Shown: positions 16,094 through 25,021, counted from the stretch's first letter. The stretch is 64,000 nucleotides of DNA from Halorubrum xinjiangense (GCF_900102375.1 NZ_FNBO01000004.1:186001-250000); one strand, 5' to 3'. Notes: a model not told the origin generated them from the letters alone. Numbers and translations are program-made.

Positions 16094-17545
16094 ATGAGTT
16101 CGGGGGGCAGTTCCGGCGCGAGTGGATCGAACGGCGGCGGGAACGGCGGAGGCGAGAGCGACGCGAACGAGTTCGACTTCGCGACGCCCGCGACCGACCA
16201 GTCGTTCGAGAACGCGCTCGCGAAGGCCCGCGACGGCGCTCGCCTGACGGTTGCCGACGCGACCGAACTGCTCGCCACCGGCACGGCGTCGCCGGGGATC
16301 GACCCAGTCCGCAAGGAGGCGGTGCTGGAGGCGGCCGACCGGCGCAGGGCCGAGGAAGTCGGCGACGAGGTCACCTTCGTCGCCAACCTGAACAACAACG
16401 TCACCACGGCCTGCAACACCGGCTGCCTGTTCTGTAACTTCAAGGACTCCGCGCACGCCTTCGAGGCCGACAGCGAGGTGGAGCACGCCGGCTTCACCAA
16501 GCCGCCCGCCGAGTCGCGCGAGATCGTCGAGGACGCTCTCGACATTGGGATCTACGAGGTCTGCTCCGTCTCGGGGCTCCACCCGGCGTTCGCGCTGAAC
16601 GAGGAACACCACGAGATCCTCGCCGCCTACGACGACCCCGCGAGCGAGGTGAACTACAAGCCGCCCGAGACGTACGCGACCGACCCGGGCACCTACCTCG
16701 AACAGATGGAGGCGATGTCGGTCGGCGGCGTCCACCTCCACTCGATGACCCCCGAGGAGGCGTACCACGCCTCGCGCGGTACCGACTGGGAGTACGAGGC
16801 CGTCTACGGCGAACTCGCTTCGGCCGGGCTCGACTCCGCGCCCGGCACCGCCGCCGAGATCCTCGTCGACGAGGTCCGCGACGTGATCTGCCCGGGGAAG
16901 ATCCGCACCGACGACTGGGTCGCGGCGATGGAGGGCGCGGCCGCCGCCGGCTTAGACGTCACCTCGACGATGATGTACGGCCACGTCGAGACGGTCGCCC
17001 ACCGCGCGGAGCACCTGAAGGTGATCCGCGACCTCCAGGACCGCACGGGCGCGATCACGGAGTTCGTCCCGCTCTCCTTTATCCACCAGAACACCCCGCT
17101 CTACCGCCGCGGCGTCGTCGACTCCGGCCCCTCGCACGCCGAGGACGAGCTCGTGGTCGCGGTGGCGCGGCTCTTCTTAGACAACGTCGACCACGTCCAG
17201 GCCTCGTGGGTGAAGTCGGGCGACGCCCACGGGATCAAACTGCTCAACTGCGGCGCCGACGACTTCATGGGCACCATCCTCTCGGAGGAGATCACCAGCC
17301 GCGCGGGCGGCGAGTACGGCGAGTACCGCTCGTTCGACGACTACGTCGAGATGATCACAGCGATCGGGCGGACGCCGGTCGAGCGCTCGACCGACTACCG
17401 CACGCGGCGCCGGATCGACCCCGACGACGGCCCGCACGGTCCCCGGCTCGGCCCGCGCGCCGACGGGACGCCGATGCTGCCGAACCGCCCGTCCGGCGGC
17501 GACGGGAGCGGCGACGCGGCCGGCGCGTCCTCTGCCGACGACTGA
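16094..17545 (+). CDS. cofH: FO synthase subunit CofH (radical SAM)
   Basis: A 483-residue radical-SAM enzyme that joins tyrosine to the flavin precursor on the way to FO, the deazaflavin core of coenzyme F420. The Fe-S/SAM motif is CxxxCxxC at Cys107, Cys111 and Cys114 (CNTGCLFC). Following family blocks: EVCSVSGLHPAF, HLHSMTPEEAYHASR, STMMYGHVETVAHR and LDNVDHVQASWVK. The first ~35 residues are a Gly/Ser-rich extension and the last ~40 an Asp/Gly-rich tail, so the protein is longer than methanogen CofH. cofG is not in this window, and the only close neighbour is the small wHTH gene at 17671. Confidence 0.93.
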   Translation: MSSGGSSGASGSNGGGNGGGESDANEFDFATPATDQSFENALAKARDGARLTVADATELLATGTASPGIDPVRKEAVLEAADRRRAEEVGDEVTFVANLNNNVTTACNTGCLFCNFKDSAHAFEADSEVEHAGFTKPPAESREIVEDALDIGIYEVCSVSGLHPAFALNEEHHEILAAYDDPASEVNYKPPETYATDPGTYLEQMEAMSVGGVHLHSMTPEEAYHASRGTDWEYEAVYGELASAGLDSAPGTAAEILVDEVRDVICPGKIRTDDWVAAMEGAAAAGLDVTSTMMYGHVETVAHRAEHLKVIRDLQDRTGAITEFVPLSFIHQNTPLYRRGVVDSGPSHAEDELVVAVARLFLDNVDHVQASWVKSGDAHGIKLLNCGADDFMGTILSEEITSRAGGEYGEYRSFDDYVEMITAIGRTPVERSTDYRTRRRIDPDDGPHGPRLGPRADGTPMLPNRPSGGDGSGDAAGASSADD

Positions 17546-17670
17546 GCCGGCGTGGGCGACGCGGGGAGAACCAGTTGGATCCCGAACACGTTCCGCTGAG
17601 CGCCGGCGGTTCTCACTCGCTGGGAGCCGCCGGCATCCCCTTTATCATGGTACTCCTCCACACGTGTGAA

Positions 17671-17991
17671 ATGGGCGCACCCGACGCACAGCCGGCCGAC
17701 CGTTCGGCGGAGTGCTCCGAGGACGGCGACCGCGACGAGCGGATCGACCCCGACCGCCCGTCGCTGACGCGCTCCGACGAGCGGCTGCTCTCGTACCTCG
17801 CCGACGTCGGCGCGGACTATCAGGCGTTCGTCGCCGGGAACACCGGGCTCTACGACGACCACGTGGAGTCCCGGCTGACCGCGCTGGCGGAGGCCGGGCT
17901 CGTGGAGCGCGTGTCCGGCGAGGCCGTCTACCGGATCACCGACGCGGGGCGAGCGGCGCTCCGCGACGACTGTCCGCGCTGGTCCGATTAA
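17671..17991 (+). CDS. Small winged-helix DNA-binding protein
   Basis: A 106-residue protein whose residues ~30-100 look like a winged helix: SDERLLSYLADVG, ESRLTALAEAGLVERVSGEAVYRITDAGRAAL, the last part being the wing plus terminal helix. This resembles PhiH1-repressor-like and other haloarchaeal regulators. A TATA-like TTTATC at 17641-17646 lies 30 bp upstream of the ATG at 17671, which argues for this start over an ATG at 17647 that overlaps the box. Convergent with the HMG-CoA reductase gene (18 bp between stops). The target genes are unknown. Confidence 0.75.
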   Translation: MGAPDAQPADRSAECSEDGDRDERIDPDRPSLTRSDERLLSYLADVGADYQAFVAGNTGLYDDHVESRLTALAEAGLVERVSGEAVYRITDAGRAALRDDCPRWSD

Positions 17992-18009
17992 GAATGGCGT
18001 TCGCGGGGC

Positions 18010-19233
18010 TTACCGCCCGAGCTCCTCGTGCGCCGACGAGAGGTGCCGCGAGCCGAGCGCCGCGAGCAGGGAGAGCTCGCCCGCGAGCGCGCAGACCGCG
18101 ATCGACTCCGCGAGCGCGTCGGCGTTGCTCCCGGCCGGGTCGCCGCCGCCGGCGACGCCGAGGATCTCCAGGCTCGCGCGCTGCGTCGGGAGCTTCGTCC
18201 CGCCGCCGACCGTCCCGACCTCCAGGCTCGCCAGCGAGACCGAGACGTAGAGGTCGCCGTCGGCGGTCGTCTCGGCGGTCGTGATCGCGTTCGCCCCCTC
18301 GACGACCTGCGCCTCGTCCTGCCCGGTGGCGAGGAACATCGCCGCGACCGCGTTGGCGACGTGGGCGTTGAAGCCGAGCGCGCCCGCCTTCGCGGAGCCG
18401 ACGAGGTTCTTCCGCGTGTTGATCTCGACGATCGCCTCCGGGGTCGTGTGGAGCCGGTCCTCGATAACCTCGCGCGGAATCGTCGCGTCCGCGACGACGG
18501 AGCGACCCCGCCCCTCGACGGCGTTGATCGCGGCCGGCTTCTTGTCCGAACAGAGGTTCCCCGACAGCGCGACGAGGGAGGCGTCCGTCTCGGCCTCGAC
18601 GGCGTCGCAGGCCTCCCGCGTCGCGATGGTGACCATGTTCATCCCCATCGCGTCCTTCGTGTCGTAGCGGAACCGGCAAAAGACGTTGTTGCCGACGACG
18701 TATGGCGTCACGTCCAACAGCTCCCCGTGGCTCGTCGTCGACTCCGCGGCCTCCCGCAGTGCGGCCTCGTTGTCGCGCACCCAGTCGACGAGCGCCTCCG
18801 CCTCGGCGACGTCCGCGACCCGGAACACGGGCGCGCGGGTCATGCCGTTCTTCGTAACCCGGGCGGTCGCGCCCCCGCCGTCGTTGACGACGGAACAGCC
18901 GCGGTTGATCGACGCGACCAGCGCGCCCTCCGTCGTCGCCAGCGGGAGGTACCGCTCGCCCGAACTCGCGCCGCCGTCGATCGTCACCGGGCCGGCGACG
19001 CCGATCGGGACCTGGACGCCGCCGAGGGTGTTCTCGATGTTCGAGCCGTGGACCGCGTCGGCGTCGAACGCGTACTCGCCGAGGGGGTCGAGGTCGGCGT
19101 CGGTCGCCTCCGCGACGAGCAGCCGGCGCGCGGCGGTCGCGACGTTGGCGTCGGCGTGGTCCTCGAGCTCGTGGAAGCGGATCTCGCCGTCGCGGACGCG
19201 TTCCGCGAGCGACGCGGGAGTGGCGTCAGTCAT
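18010..19233 (-). CDS. hmgA: HMG-CoA reductase (class I, NADPH)
   Basis: A 407-residue soluble enzyme that makes mevalonate, the committed step of archaeal isoprenoid lipid synthesis and the target of statins. Visible motifs: ENTLGGVQVP (Glu67), the catalytic TTEGALVAS (Glu102), DAMGMNM (NADP-binding), SDKKPAAIN with the catalytic Lys, and the C-terminal SRHLSSAH with the catalytic His. Length is typical. It is followed on the same strand, upstream, by the inositol-phosphatase-family gene (48 bp gap), so the two could be co-transcribed. Statin-resistance markers in haloarchaea derive from this gene family. Confidence 0.96.
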   Translation of the reverse strand: MTDATPASLAERVRDGEIRFHELEDHADANVATAARRLLVAEATDADLDPLGEYAFDADAVHGSNIENTLGGVQVPIGVAGPVTIDGGASSGERYLPLATTEGALVASINRGCSVVNDGGGATARVTKNGMTRAPVFRVADVAEAEALVDWVRDNEAALREAAESTTSHGELLDVTPYVVGNNVFCRFRYDTKDAMGMNMVTIATREACDAVEAETDASLVALSGNLCSDKKPAAINAVEGRGRSVVADATIPREVIEDRLHTTPEAIVEINTRKNLVGSAKAGALGFNAHVANAVAAMFLATGQDEAQVVEGANAITTAETTADGDLYVSVSLASLEVGTVGGGTKLPTQRASLEILGVAGGGDPAGSNADALAESIAVCALAGELSLLAALGSRHLSSAHEELGR

Positions 19234-19280
19234 GCCCGCGTCTCCTCGCGGCGCGTGCTAATGGCTGTCGGTTTTCGGGG

Positions 19281-20081
19281 TCACCGGTCCGCGCCGTCCA
19301 GCGCCGAGCACAGCTCGCCGAGCGTCGCCTCGTCGGTCGCGGCGACGGACAGGTCTCCGTCGCGCCGGACCGCGGCGCCGGCCTCGGTCGCGAGCAGCTC
19401 CGTGACCGCCCGCTCCTCCTCGTCCGGGCGGAACTGGACGATCCCCTGGAGCCGGCCGCGGGCGAACAGCCCCGAGTGGACCGTCGGCGCCCAGCTGTCG
19501 AGCACGCGCTTGACGCGGTCGCCGAGCGCGGCGCGGAGGGCGTCGGCCTCGGCCGCGAGCGCCGGGTCGCGAGGCACGTCGCGGCCGACAATCACGGCGA
19601 CCGTGGCGCCCGCGAGGTCGCCCGCGGCCTCGCCGCCAGTTCCCCGCGCGTCGGCGGCGTCGACGCGGTCGCCGTCGTACCGGACGCCCTCGCCGGCCCG
19701 CGCGACGTACGTCTCGTCGGTCGCGGGCTGGTGGACGGCCGCGACGAGCGGTTCCCCGTCCCGGAGGACCGCGACCGACGACGCGAACGTCGGCAGGCCC
19801 GCGGCGAAGTCGTTGGTGCCGTCGAGGGGATCGATTATCCACCGGTACGGCTCGTCGCCGGCGAACTCCCCCGCCTCCTCGGCGAACACGGCGTGGTCCG
19901 GGAACGCCTCGCGCACGACCGGGAGCATCCGGGACTCGGCCGCCACGTCGGCCGCCGCCTTCACGTCGTGCGCCCCGTACTCGGCCTCGGCGTCGCCGTC
20001 CCGGTACCGGTCGCGAAGCTCCGCGCCCCCGGCGAGGACGGCCGCCCGCGCGACCGCCTGTATCTGGTCGTGATCGCTCAC
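19281..20081 (-). CDS. Inositol monophosphatase-family phosphatase
   Basis: A 266-residue Mg-dependent sugar/nucleotide phosphatase of the IMPase/FBPase superfamily. Motifs: FAEEAGEF (metal Glu), WIIDPLDGTNDF (metal Asp residues) and, late in the protein, WAPTVHSGLFARG where the family normally has WD-AA-lxv-eAG. The last metal Asp of WDxAA is therefore not evident (Trp-Ala instead), so activity could be altered. Substrates in archaea include inositol phosphates, fructose bisphosphate and NAD(P) derivatives; the sequence does not decide. Upstream of hmgA on the same strand. Confidence 0.83.
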   Translation of the reverse strand: MSDHDQIQAVARAAVLAGGAELRDRYRDGDAEAEYGAHDVKAAADVAAESRMLPVVREAFPDHAVFAEEAGEFAGDEPYRWIIDPLDGTNDFAAGLPTFASSVAVLRDGEPLVAAVHQPATDETYVARAGEGVRYDGDRVDAADARGTGGEAAGDLAGATVAVIVGRDVPRDPALAAEADALRAALGDRVKRVLDSWAPTVHSGLFARGRLQGIVQFRPDEEERAVTELLATEAGAAVRRDGDLSVAATDEATLGELCSALDGADR

Positions 20082-20150
20082 GCCGCGGGCTTCGGCGAAG
20101 GGGTTGAAACGGTTTCCGGTCGCGGGACCCCGACGGTCCCGAACGATCGC

Positions 20151-20624
20151 CTACCGACCGACGAACCCGGAGAGCCGCTCGCGGAGCGACTCGCCGCCGA
20201 GCTTGAGGTAGTAGGCGTCGCCGCCGTCCTCGTAGTAGTCGTCGATGCGGCGGATCACCTCGAAGCCGAGGTGCTCGTAGAAGCCGAGCGCCTGCCGGTT
20301 GGTCGTGCGGGCGTGACAGGTGACCGACCGGTGGTCCTCCGCGATGTCGGCGACCAGCCGCTCGGCGTGGCCGCGGCCGCGGTGGTCGGGGTGGACGGCG
20401 AGGAAGAGGATGTAGCCGTCGCGCCGGACGGAGGCGAACGCGACGAGCCGGTCGTTCTCGACGAGCAGGTGGGCGGTCGACCGGCGGTACGCGTCGACGA
20501 AGAAGCCGCGTCGCTGTCTGAGGACGCCCTCAGCGGACCGAATTTGCTCTTTGAGCTCCCACGCGGCGGTCGCGTAGTCGGACTCGCCGGGCGGGTCGGT
20601 CCGCTTTTCGACGTTGACGCTCAC
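20151..20624 (-). CDS. GNAT-family N-acetyltransferase
   Basis: A 157-residue acetyltransferase. The acetyl-CoA-binding motif A is visible as LFLAVHPDHRGRGHAERLV (residues ~80-100), and motif B as NRQALGFYEHLGFEVIRR (~115-132). This arrangement resembles RimI-type N-terminal protein acetyltransferases, but the substrate cannot be told. Start ATG at 20624. Same strand as and upstream of the IMPase gene, with a 69-bp gap. Divergent from archease. Confidence 0.85.
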   Translation of the reverse strand: MSVNVEKRTDPPGESDYATAAWELKEQIRSAEGVLRQRRGFFVDAYRRSTAHLLVENDRLVAFASVRRDGYILFLAVHPDHRGRGHAERLVADIAEDHRSVTCHARTTNRQALGFYEHLGFEVIRRIDDYYEDGGDAYYLKLGGESLRERLSGFVGR

Positions 20625-20803
20625 TGGGGAAACCTAACACGCGGGCGGAATATAACTCCACCGCCAGCGGGGACCGTTGCGGGCGGCTGCGCCGCCAGCA
20701 AGAGCAGTTGCGGGCGACAGCCTCGCTCTCGACAGGTCGGCGTTGGTCACTACCGCGACTGCGACGGAAACGGTTTAGTCGCGCTCGGGCGTGTTGGCGA
20801 GCG

Positions 20804-21247
20804 ATGACCTACGAGCTCCGCGACCACACCGCCGACGTCGCCGTCGAGGCGACGGCCGATACCCTCTCGGCGCTGTTCGCGGCGGTCGCCGACGGGCTCG
20901 CGGCCGCCAGCGCGGAGTCGGTTCCGGACGAGGGCGACCGGTTCGAGTTCGAGGTCGCCGCGGAGGGTCGCGAGGCCCTGCTGTTCGACTACCTCGACCG
21001 GCTGATCTACGAGCGCGACGTGCGGCTCGTCCTCCCGGCCGACCACCGGTGTGCCGTCGTCGGACCGGGCGAGGGCGACAGCGGGACCGGCCCCTCGGAC
21101 CCGGACGAGTGGCGGCTCACCGCCAGCGCGCGCGGCGTCCCGCTGGACGCGGTGGCCGCCCGCGAGATCAAGGCGGTCACCTACTCCGAGATGGCGCTCG
21201 AACGCCGCGGGGACGAGTGGTACGCGTACGTCGTCTTCGACGTGTGA
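20804..21247 (+). CDS. Archease, RtcB activator
   Basis: A 147-residue archease. The family opens with DHTADV (here LRDHTADVAVEA) and closes with IKAVTYSEMAL...WYAYVVFDV, the block carrying the conserved metal-binding Asp and other acidic residues. Archease speeds RtcB guanylylation and multiple turnover during tRNA ligation. rtcB lies 770 bp downstream on the same strand with only one small membrane-protein gene between, which supports a functional link. The ATG at 20804 is chosen because it sits directly before the conserved YELRDHTADV start; 9-12 residues longer starts are possible but not conserved. Confidence 0.92.
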   Translation: MTYELRDHTADVAVEATADTLSALFAAVADGLAAASAESVPDEGDRFEFEVAAEGREALLFDYLDRLIYERDVRLVLPADHRCAVVGPGEGDSGTGPSDPDEWRLTASARGVPLDAVAAREIKAVTYSEMALERRGDEWYAYVVFDV

Positions 21248-21287
21248 GGCCGCGACGACCGGTCTGACGTGTGATATGATAAATCGT

Positions 21288-21293
21288 TATATT
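21288..21293 (+). promoter_or_regulatory. TATA box of the membrane protein gene at 21315
   Basis: TTATAT within an AT-rich block (21271-21310), 27 bp upstream of the ATG. It shows the membrane protein has its own promoter and is not simply read through from archease. Confidence 0.55.
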
Positions 21294-21314
21294 AGCTGAG
21301 TTCATTGGTACCAT

Positions 21315-21857
21315 ATGTCGCACTCAGATCGGAGCGACGGGAGCGATCCGGCAGTCGCGGAGCGGCGGTGGCGGGCGGGGGCGGTCGGCGGGCTCGTCGC
21401 CGGCACCGCGATGGGCGCCGTGTTACACGTCGGCCTCGGACTCATGCCGACGATCGGCGCGCTGGTCGGCGTCGAGACGGTCCTCGCCGGGTGGGCCGTT
21501 CACCTGTTCAACAGCACCCTCTTCGGCGGGCTGTTCGTCGCCGTCTTCGACCGATCCTTCTTCGCCGACTTACGCGGGGACGTCGGGGGCTGCCTCTCGC
21601 TCGGCGTCGTCCACTCCGCGCTGCTCGGGATGCTCACCGGGGGGCTGCTGTTGCCGGCCGCGATCGCGATCGAGGGCGCGACCTCGCTCCCGGTGCCGAC
21701 GCTGCCGGTGCCGGGGCTGACCGCGAGCTTCGAGTTCGGCGCAGTCATCGCGGTCGCGCACCTGCTGTACGGGCTCGTCCTCGGACGTGTCTTCGCCGCG
21801 TTCACGCTCGCGGAGGGCGACATCGCCTGGCTCCCGATCGACCCGGTCGACCGGTGA
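21315..21857 (+). CDS. Haloarchaeal membrane protein between archease and rtcB
   Basis: A 180-residue protein with about five membrane segments (residues ~20-45, 55-72, 92-112, 120-135 and 142-162). Conserved-looking blocks include GGLVAGTAMGAVLH, GWAVHLFNSTLFGGLFVAVFD and AHLLYGLVLGRVFA, a pattern seen in several haloarchaeal integral proteins of unknown role. I do not assign a family. It has its own promoter; its placement between archease and rtcB may be accidental. Confidence 0.7.
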   Translation: MSHSDRSDGSDPAVAERRWRAGAVGGLVAGTAMGAVLHVGLGLMPTIGALVGVETVLAGWAVHLFNSTLFGGLFVAVFDRSFFADLRGDVGGCLSLGVVHSALLGMLTGGLLLPAAIAIEGATSLPVPTLPVPGLTASFEFGAVIAVAHLLYGLVLGRVFAAFTLAEGDIAWLPIDPVDR

Positions 21858-21910
21858 GGCCGCGATCGGGCGGTCGGCGTCCGACTCTCGCGAGAGCCGC
21901 TCGCGACCGC

Positions 21911-21998
21911 GCCCGCCGACGCAACACCTTCGTCTCCCCCGCCCGCTGACGCAACGCCCTCCTCCTCCCGCCCGCTGACGCAACGCCCTTGCCCTCCC
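21911..21998. repeat. Three degenerate 29-30 bp tandem repeats upstream of rtcB
   Basis: The unit GCCCGCTGACGCAACGCCCT plus a pyrimidine run recurs at 21911 (30 bp), 21941 (29 bp) and 21970 (29 bp). The array ends 16 bp before the rtcB ATG, so it occupies the expected rtcB promoter, and no TATA box is evident between it and the gene. Confidence 0.75.
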
Positions 21999-22014
21999 GC
22001 GTCGAACGCCGGGT

Positions 22015-24954
22015 ATGACCACGCACGAGTTCGACGGGATCCGGCTGGAGAAGGTGCGCGAGCACGTCTGGGAGATCCCCCGCGAGGGCGACATGAACGT
22101 CCCCGCGCGGGTCCTCGCCAGCGAGTCGCTGCTCGAGGAGATCGGCGAGGACGACTCGCTCCAGCAGCTGAAGAACGCTACCCACCTGCCCGGAATGGTC
22201 GAGCCCGCGCTCTGTATGCCCGACGGCCATCAAGGATACGGCTTTCCCGTCGGCGGCGTCGGCGCGATCGACGCCCGAACCGGCTGTATTTCTCCCGGAG
22301 CGGTCGGCTACGACATCAACTGCTTGCCGGGCGACACCGATGTTCGACTCTCGTTCGGTCGTCGGGCCTCGCTCGAAACGCTTCGGGATCGATTCGAGGA
22401 CGAGCGTGCGGCCGTCGCGACCGGTGAGGACCTGCTGGCGTCGGAGATTCAGCTGTTCACCGAATCCGGAGCGAAACCGGTTCACGAACTCGAAACTTCG
22501 ACCGGTCGGCGAATCGAGGCGACCGCTGACCACCGATTCGAGACTCCAGACGAGATGGTTACCGTCGATGACCTCGACGCAGGCGACGAGGTGTATGTCC
22601 ACCCGTTCGAAGGCCTCGAACACGAATCCCCTGAGGACTTTACTGTCCTCTCAGCCGAAGATTTCGAAGACGCGAATCCGCAGATACGGCGAGTCCTTAA
22701 AAAACGGGGGCTGCTTCCGCTCCGCTCAACGGATGAGGCGTTCAATCGGCTGCTCAAAATCGTCGGCTTCCTCCTCGGCGACGGGTCCTACGGAGGAGAG
22801 GGCCAGACGTGGTTCTACGGATCACCAGAGGAACTGGAGGAGATCCGGGACGACGTTCGCGCCATCGGATTCAGGCCGTCGAAAATCTACGAACGCAACC
22901 GGTCACACGACATCGACGGGAACACCTTCGAGCGGACGGAGTACAGCTTCAAGACGACCTCCAAGACGCTGCGACGCGTGTTCGTCGAACTAGGAGTCCC
23001 GGAGGGACCGAAAGTATCGTCGGGATTCACGACGCCAGACTATCTCGGTCAGCTCCCTGACTGGCAGCAGGCGCTCTTCTACTCGGCGTATTTCGGCGCC
23101 GAAATGAACGCGCCGGCGGCACAGCACGACAAGAACCTCTACTGCCCGAAGGTTTCACAGACGCGAACCTTGGATACCGAAGCAGCGGGGAGGGAATTTT
23201 TCGAGGATATGGCCGCATTCCTCGATCGGGTTGGTATCCGGACCAACGACATCGAATCATTTGAGACGGATACGAACAGTTCGGCTTCGACAGTCCGGCT
23301 CCGGTTGGGCGTCAAAAACGACTCCGAGAATTTGATTCGGTTCTTCGGTCGCGTCGGCTATCGGTACCATCCCGAAAAGCAGCGCGGCGCGATGGAAGCC
23401 GTCCAGTATCTCCGGACCAAAGAGCGGGAAATCGAGCGGCGAGAATCGATCGCTTCCGAGGCGAAGGCGCTCGCAGACGGAGGCTGTGACGTTTCTGACA
23501 TCGTGGACCGGTTCGATATCAACGATCGGTTCGTCGAACGGAGCGTCTGGAGCGGGCGCGAGGGCCGCCCACGTCCCGGTGATGAGTTCCCCGGATTCGA
23601 AGAGTATCGTTCCGAACTCGACGTCCGACCGGACGGTGCCGTCGCCGTCGAAGTAGAGGGTATCCGGGAGGCGGGGTCGAAACCCGTGTACGACCTCGGC
23701 GTGACACACGACGCCCACACGTTCCTCGCGAATGGATTCGTCGTTTCGAACTGCGGCGTACGAATGGTGAAAACTAATCTCACCTACGACGACGTGCGCG
23801 GCCGCGAGGCGGAGCTGGTCGACGCGCTGTTCGAGGCGATCCCGTCCGGGCTCGGCGGCGGCGGCGTGATAAATGGCGACGCCGACGCGATCGAGGGCGC
23901 CCTCGAACGCGGCGTCGAGTGGGCGGTCGAGGAGGGGTACGGGATCGAGAGCGACCTCGCGCGCTGCGAGGACGAGGGGCGCCGACCCGACGCGCGCCCG
24001 GAGTACGTCTCCCAGAAGGCGATGGACCGCGGGCGCAACCAGATGGGGTCGCTCGGCTCCGGAAACCACTTCCTCGAGGTCCAGCGCGTCACCGACGTGT
24101 TCCGGGAGGACGTCGCCGAGGCGTACGGGCTCGAAGAAGACGGGATCGTCGTCCTGATCCACTGCGGGAGCCGCGGGCTCGGCCACCAGACGTGTAACGA
24201 CTACCTCCGCCGGATCGAGCAGGAGCACGGCGACCTGCTCGACGAACTGCCGGACAAGGAGCTCGCGGCCGCGCCCGCCGGCTCAGAACTGGCCGACGAG
24301 TACTACGGCGCGATGGGCGCGTGCATCAACTTCGCGTGGGTGAACCGGCAGCTGATCACCCATCAGGCGCGCGAGACGTTCGGCGAGGTGTTCGACGCCG
24401 ATCCGATCCAGGACCTCGGGATGGAGCTTTTGTACGACGTGGCGCACAACATCGCGAAGAAGGAGACCCACGAGGTCGGCGTCGACGCCGACGGCCTGCC
24501 CGCCGTCGGCGACGAGGCGGTCGACCGCGCGGAGCGCGAGCTGTACGTCCACCGAAAGGGCGCGACGCGGGCGTTCCCCGCCGGCAACGCGGACGTGCCC
24601 GAGACCTACCGCGACGTCGGTCAGCCGGTCATCATTCCCGGCAGCATGGGCGCGGGGTCGTACGTCCTCCGCGGCGGCGACGAGTCGATGTCGGTGTCGT
24701 TCGGCTCGACCGCCCACGGCGCCGGCCGACTGATGAGCCGGACGCGGGCGAAACAGGAGTTCTGGGGCGGCGACGTCCAAGACGACCTCGAGGACGGCCA
24801 GCAGATCTACGTGAAGGCCCAGTCCGGCGCCACCATCGCGGAGGAGGCGCCCGGCGTCTACAAGGACATCGACGAGGTGATCCGCGTCAGCGACGAGCTG
24901 GGGATCGGCGACAAGGTCGCCCGCACCTTCCCTGTTTGTAACATCAAGGGGTAG
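22015..24954 (+). CDS. rtcB: RNA-splicing ligase RtcB interrupted by an intein
   Basis: A 979-residue precursor. RtcB is the GTP- and Mn-dependent ligase that joins tRNA halves with 2',3'-cyclic phosphate ends after intron excision. Residues 1-102 (ending VGYDIN) and 580-979 (beginning CGVRM) are RtcB; joined they give about 502 residues, near the family length. The C-terminal part shows SLGSGNHFLEVQ, IHCGSRGLGHQ and the last PGSMGAGSYVLRG (histidine guanylylation region). The residue at 580 is the Mn-binding active-site Cys of YDINCGVR. The protein is therefore inactive until the intein at 103-579 splices out. Archease, its partner, is encoded 770 bp upstream. Confidence 0.96.
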   Translation: MTTHEFDGIRLEKVREHVWEIPREGDMNVPARVLASESLLEEIGEDDSLQQLKNATHLPGMVEPALCMPDGHQGYGFPVGGVGAIDARTGCISPGAVGYDINCLPGDTDVRLSFGRRASLETLRDRFEDERAAVATGEDLLASEIQLFTESGAKPVHELETSTGRRIEATADHRFETPDEMVTVDDLDAGDEVYVHPFEGLEHESPEDFTVLSAEDFEDANPQIRRVLKKRGLLPLRSTDEAFNRLLKIVGFLLGDGSYGGEGQTWFYGSPEELEEIRDDVRAIGFRPSKIYERNRSHDIDGNTFERTEYSFKTTSKTLRRVFVELGVPEGPKVSSGFTTPDYLGQLPDWQQALFYSAYFGAEMNAPAAQHDKNLYCPKVSQTRTLDTEAAGREFFEDMAAFLDRVGIRTNDIESFETDTNSSASTVRLRLGVKNDSENLIRFFGRVGYRYHPEKQRGAMEAVQYLRTKEREIERRESIASEAKALADGGCDVSDIVDRFDINDRFVERSVWSGREGRPRPGDEFPGFEEYRSELDVRPDGAVAVEVEGIREAGSKPVYDLGVTHDAHTFLANGFVVSNCGVRMVKTNLTYDDVRGREAELVDALFEAIPSGLGGGGVINGDADAIEGALERGVEWAVEEGYGIESDLARCEDEGRRPDARPEYVSQKAMDRGRNQMGSLGSGNHFLEVQRVTDVFREDVAEAYGLEEDGIVVLIHCGSRGLGHQTCNDYLRRIEQEHGDLLDELPDKELAAAPAGSELADEYYGAMGACINFAWVNRQLITHQARETFGEVFDADPIQDLGMELLYDVAHNIAKKETHEVGVDADGLPAVGDEAVDRAERELYVHRKGATRAFPAGNADVPETYRDVGQPVIIPGSMGAGSYVLRGGDESMSVSFGSTAHGAGRLMSRTRAKQEFWGGDVQDDLEDGQQIYVKAQSGATIAEEAPGVYKDIDEVIRVSDELGIGDKVARTFPVCNIKG
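22321..23751 (+). mobile_element. Intein with LAGLIDADG homing endonuclease in rtcB
   Basis: A 477-residue intein (precursor residues 103-579). Block A starts with Cys1 in CLPGDTDV; block B is ATADHRFE (TxxH); the endonuclease has two LAGLIDADG-like helices, GFLLGDGSYGG and FYSAYFGAEMN; a helix-turn-helix-like stretch CDVSDIVDRFDINDRFVERSV follows; the C-terminal blocks are VYDLGVTHDAHTFLANGFVVSN, with the +1 residue being RtcB's catalytic Cys. The penultimate residue is Ser rather than the usual His. Codons in this part are visibly less GC-biased than the flanking extein, as expected for a mobile element. Confidence 0.95.
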
Positions 24955-25021
24955 CGTCTCGTCGCCGAGCCGGCTCTCCTCCCCGACGCTTATCACCGGA
25001 AGCGCGGCCACTCCCGTCGAG

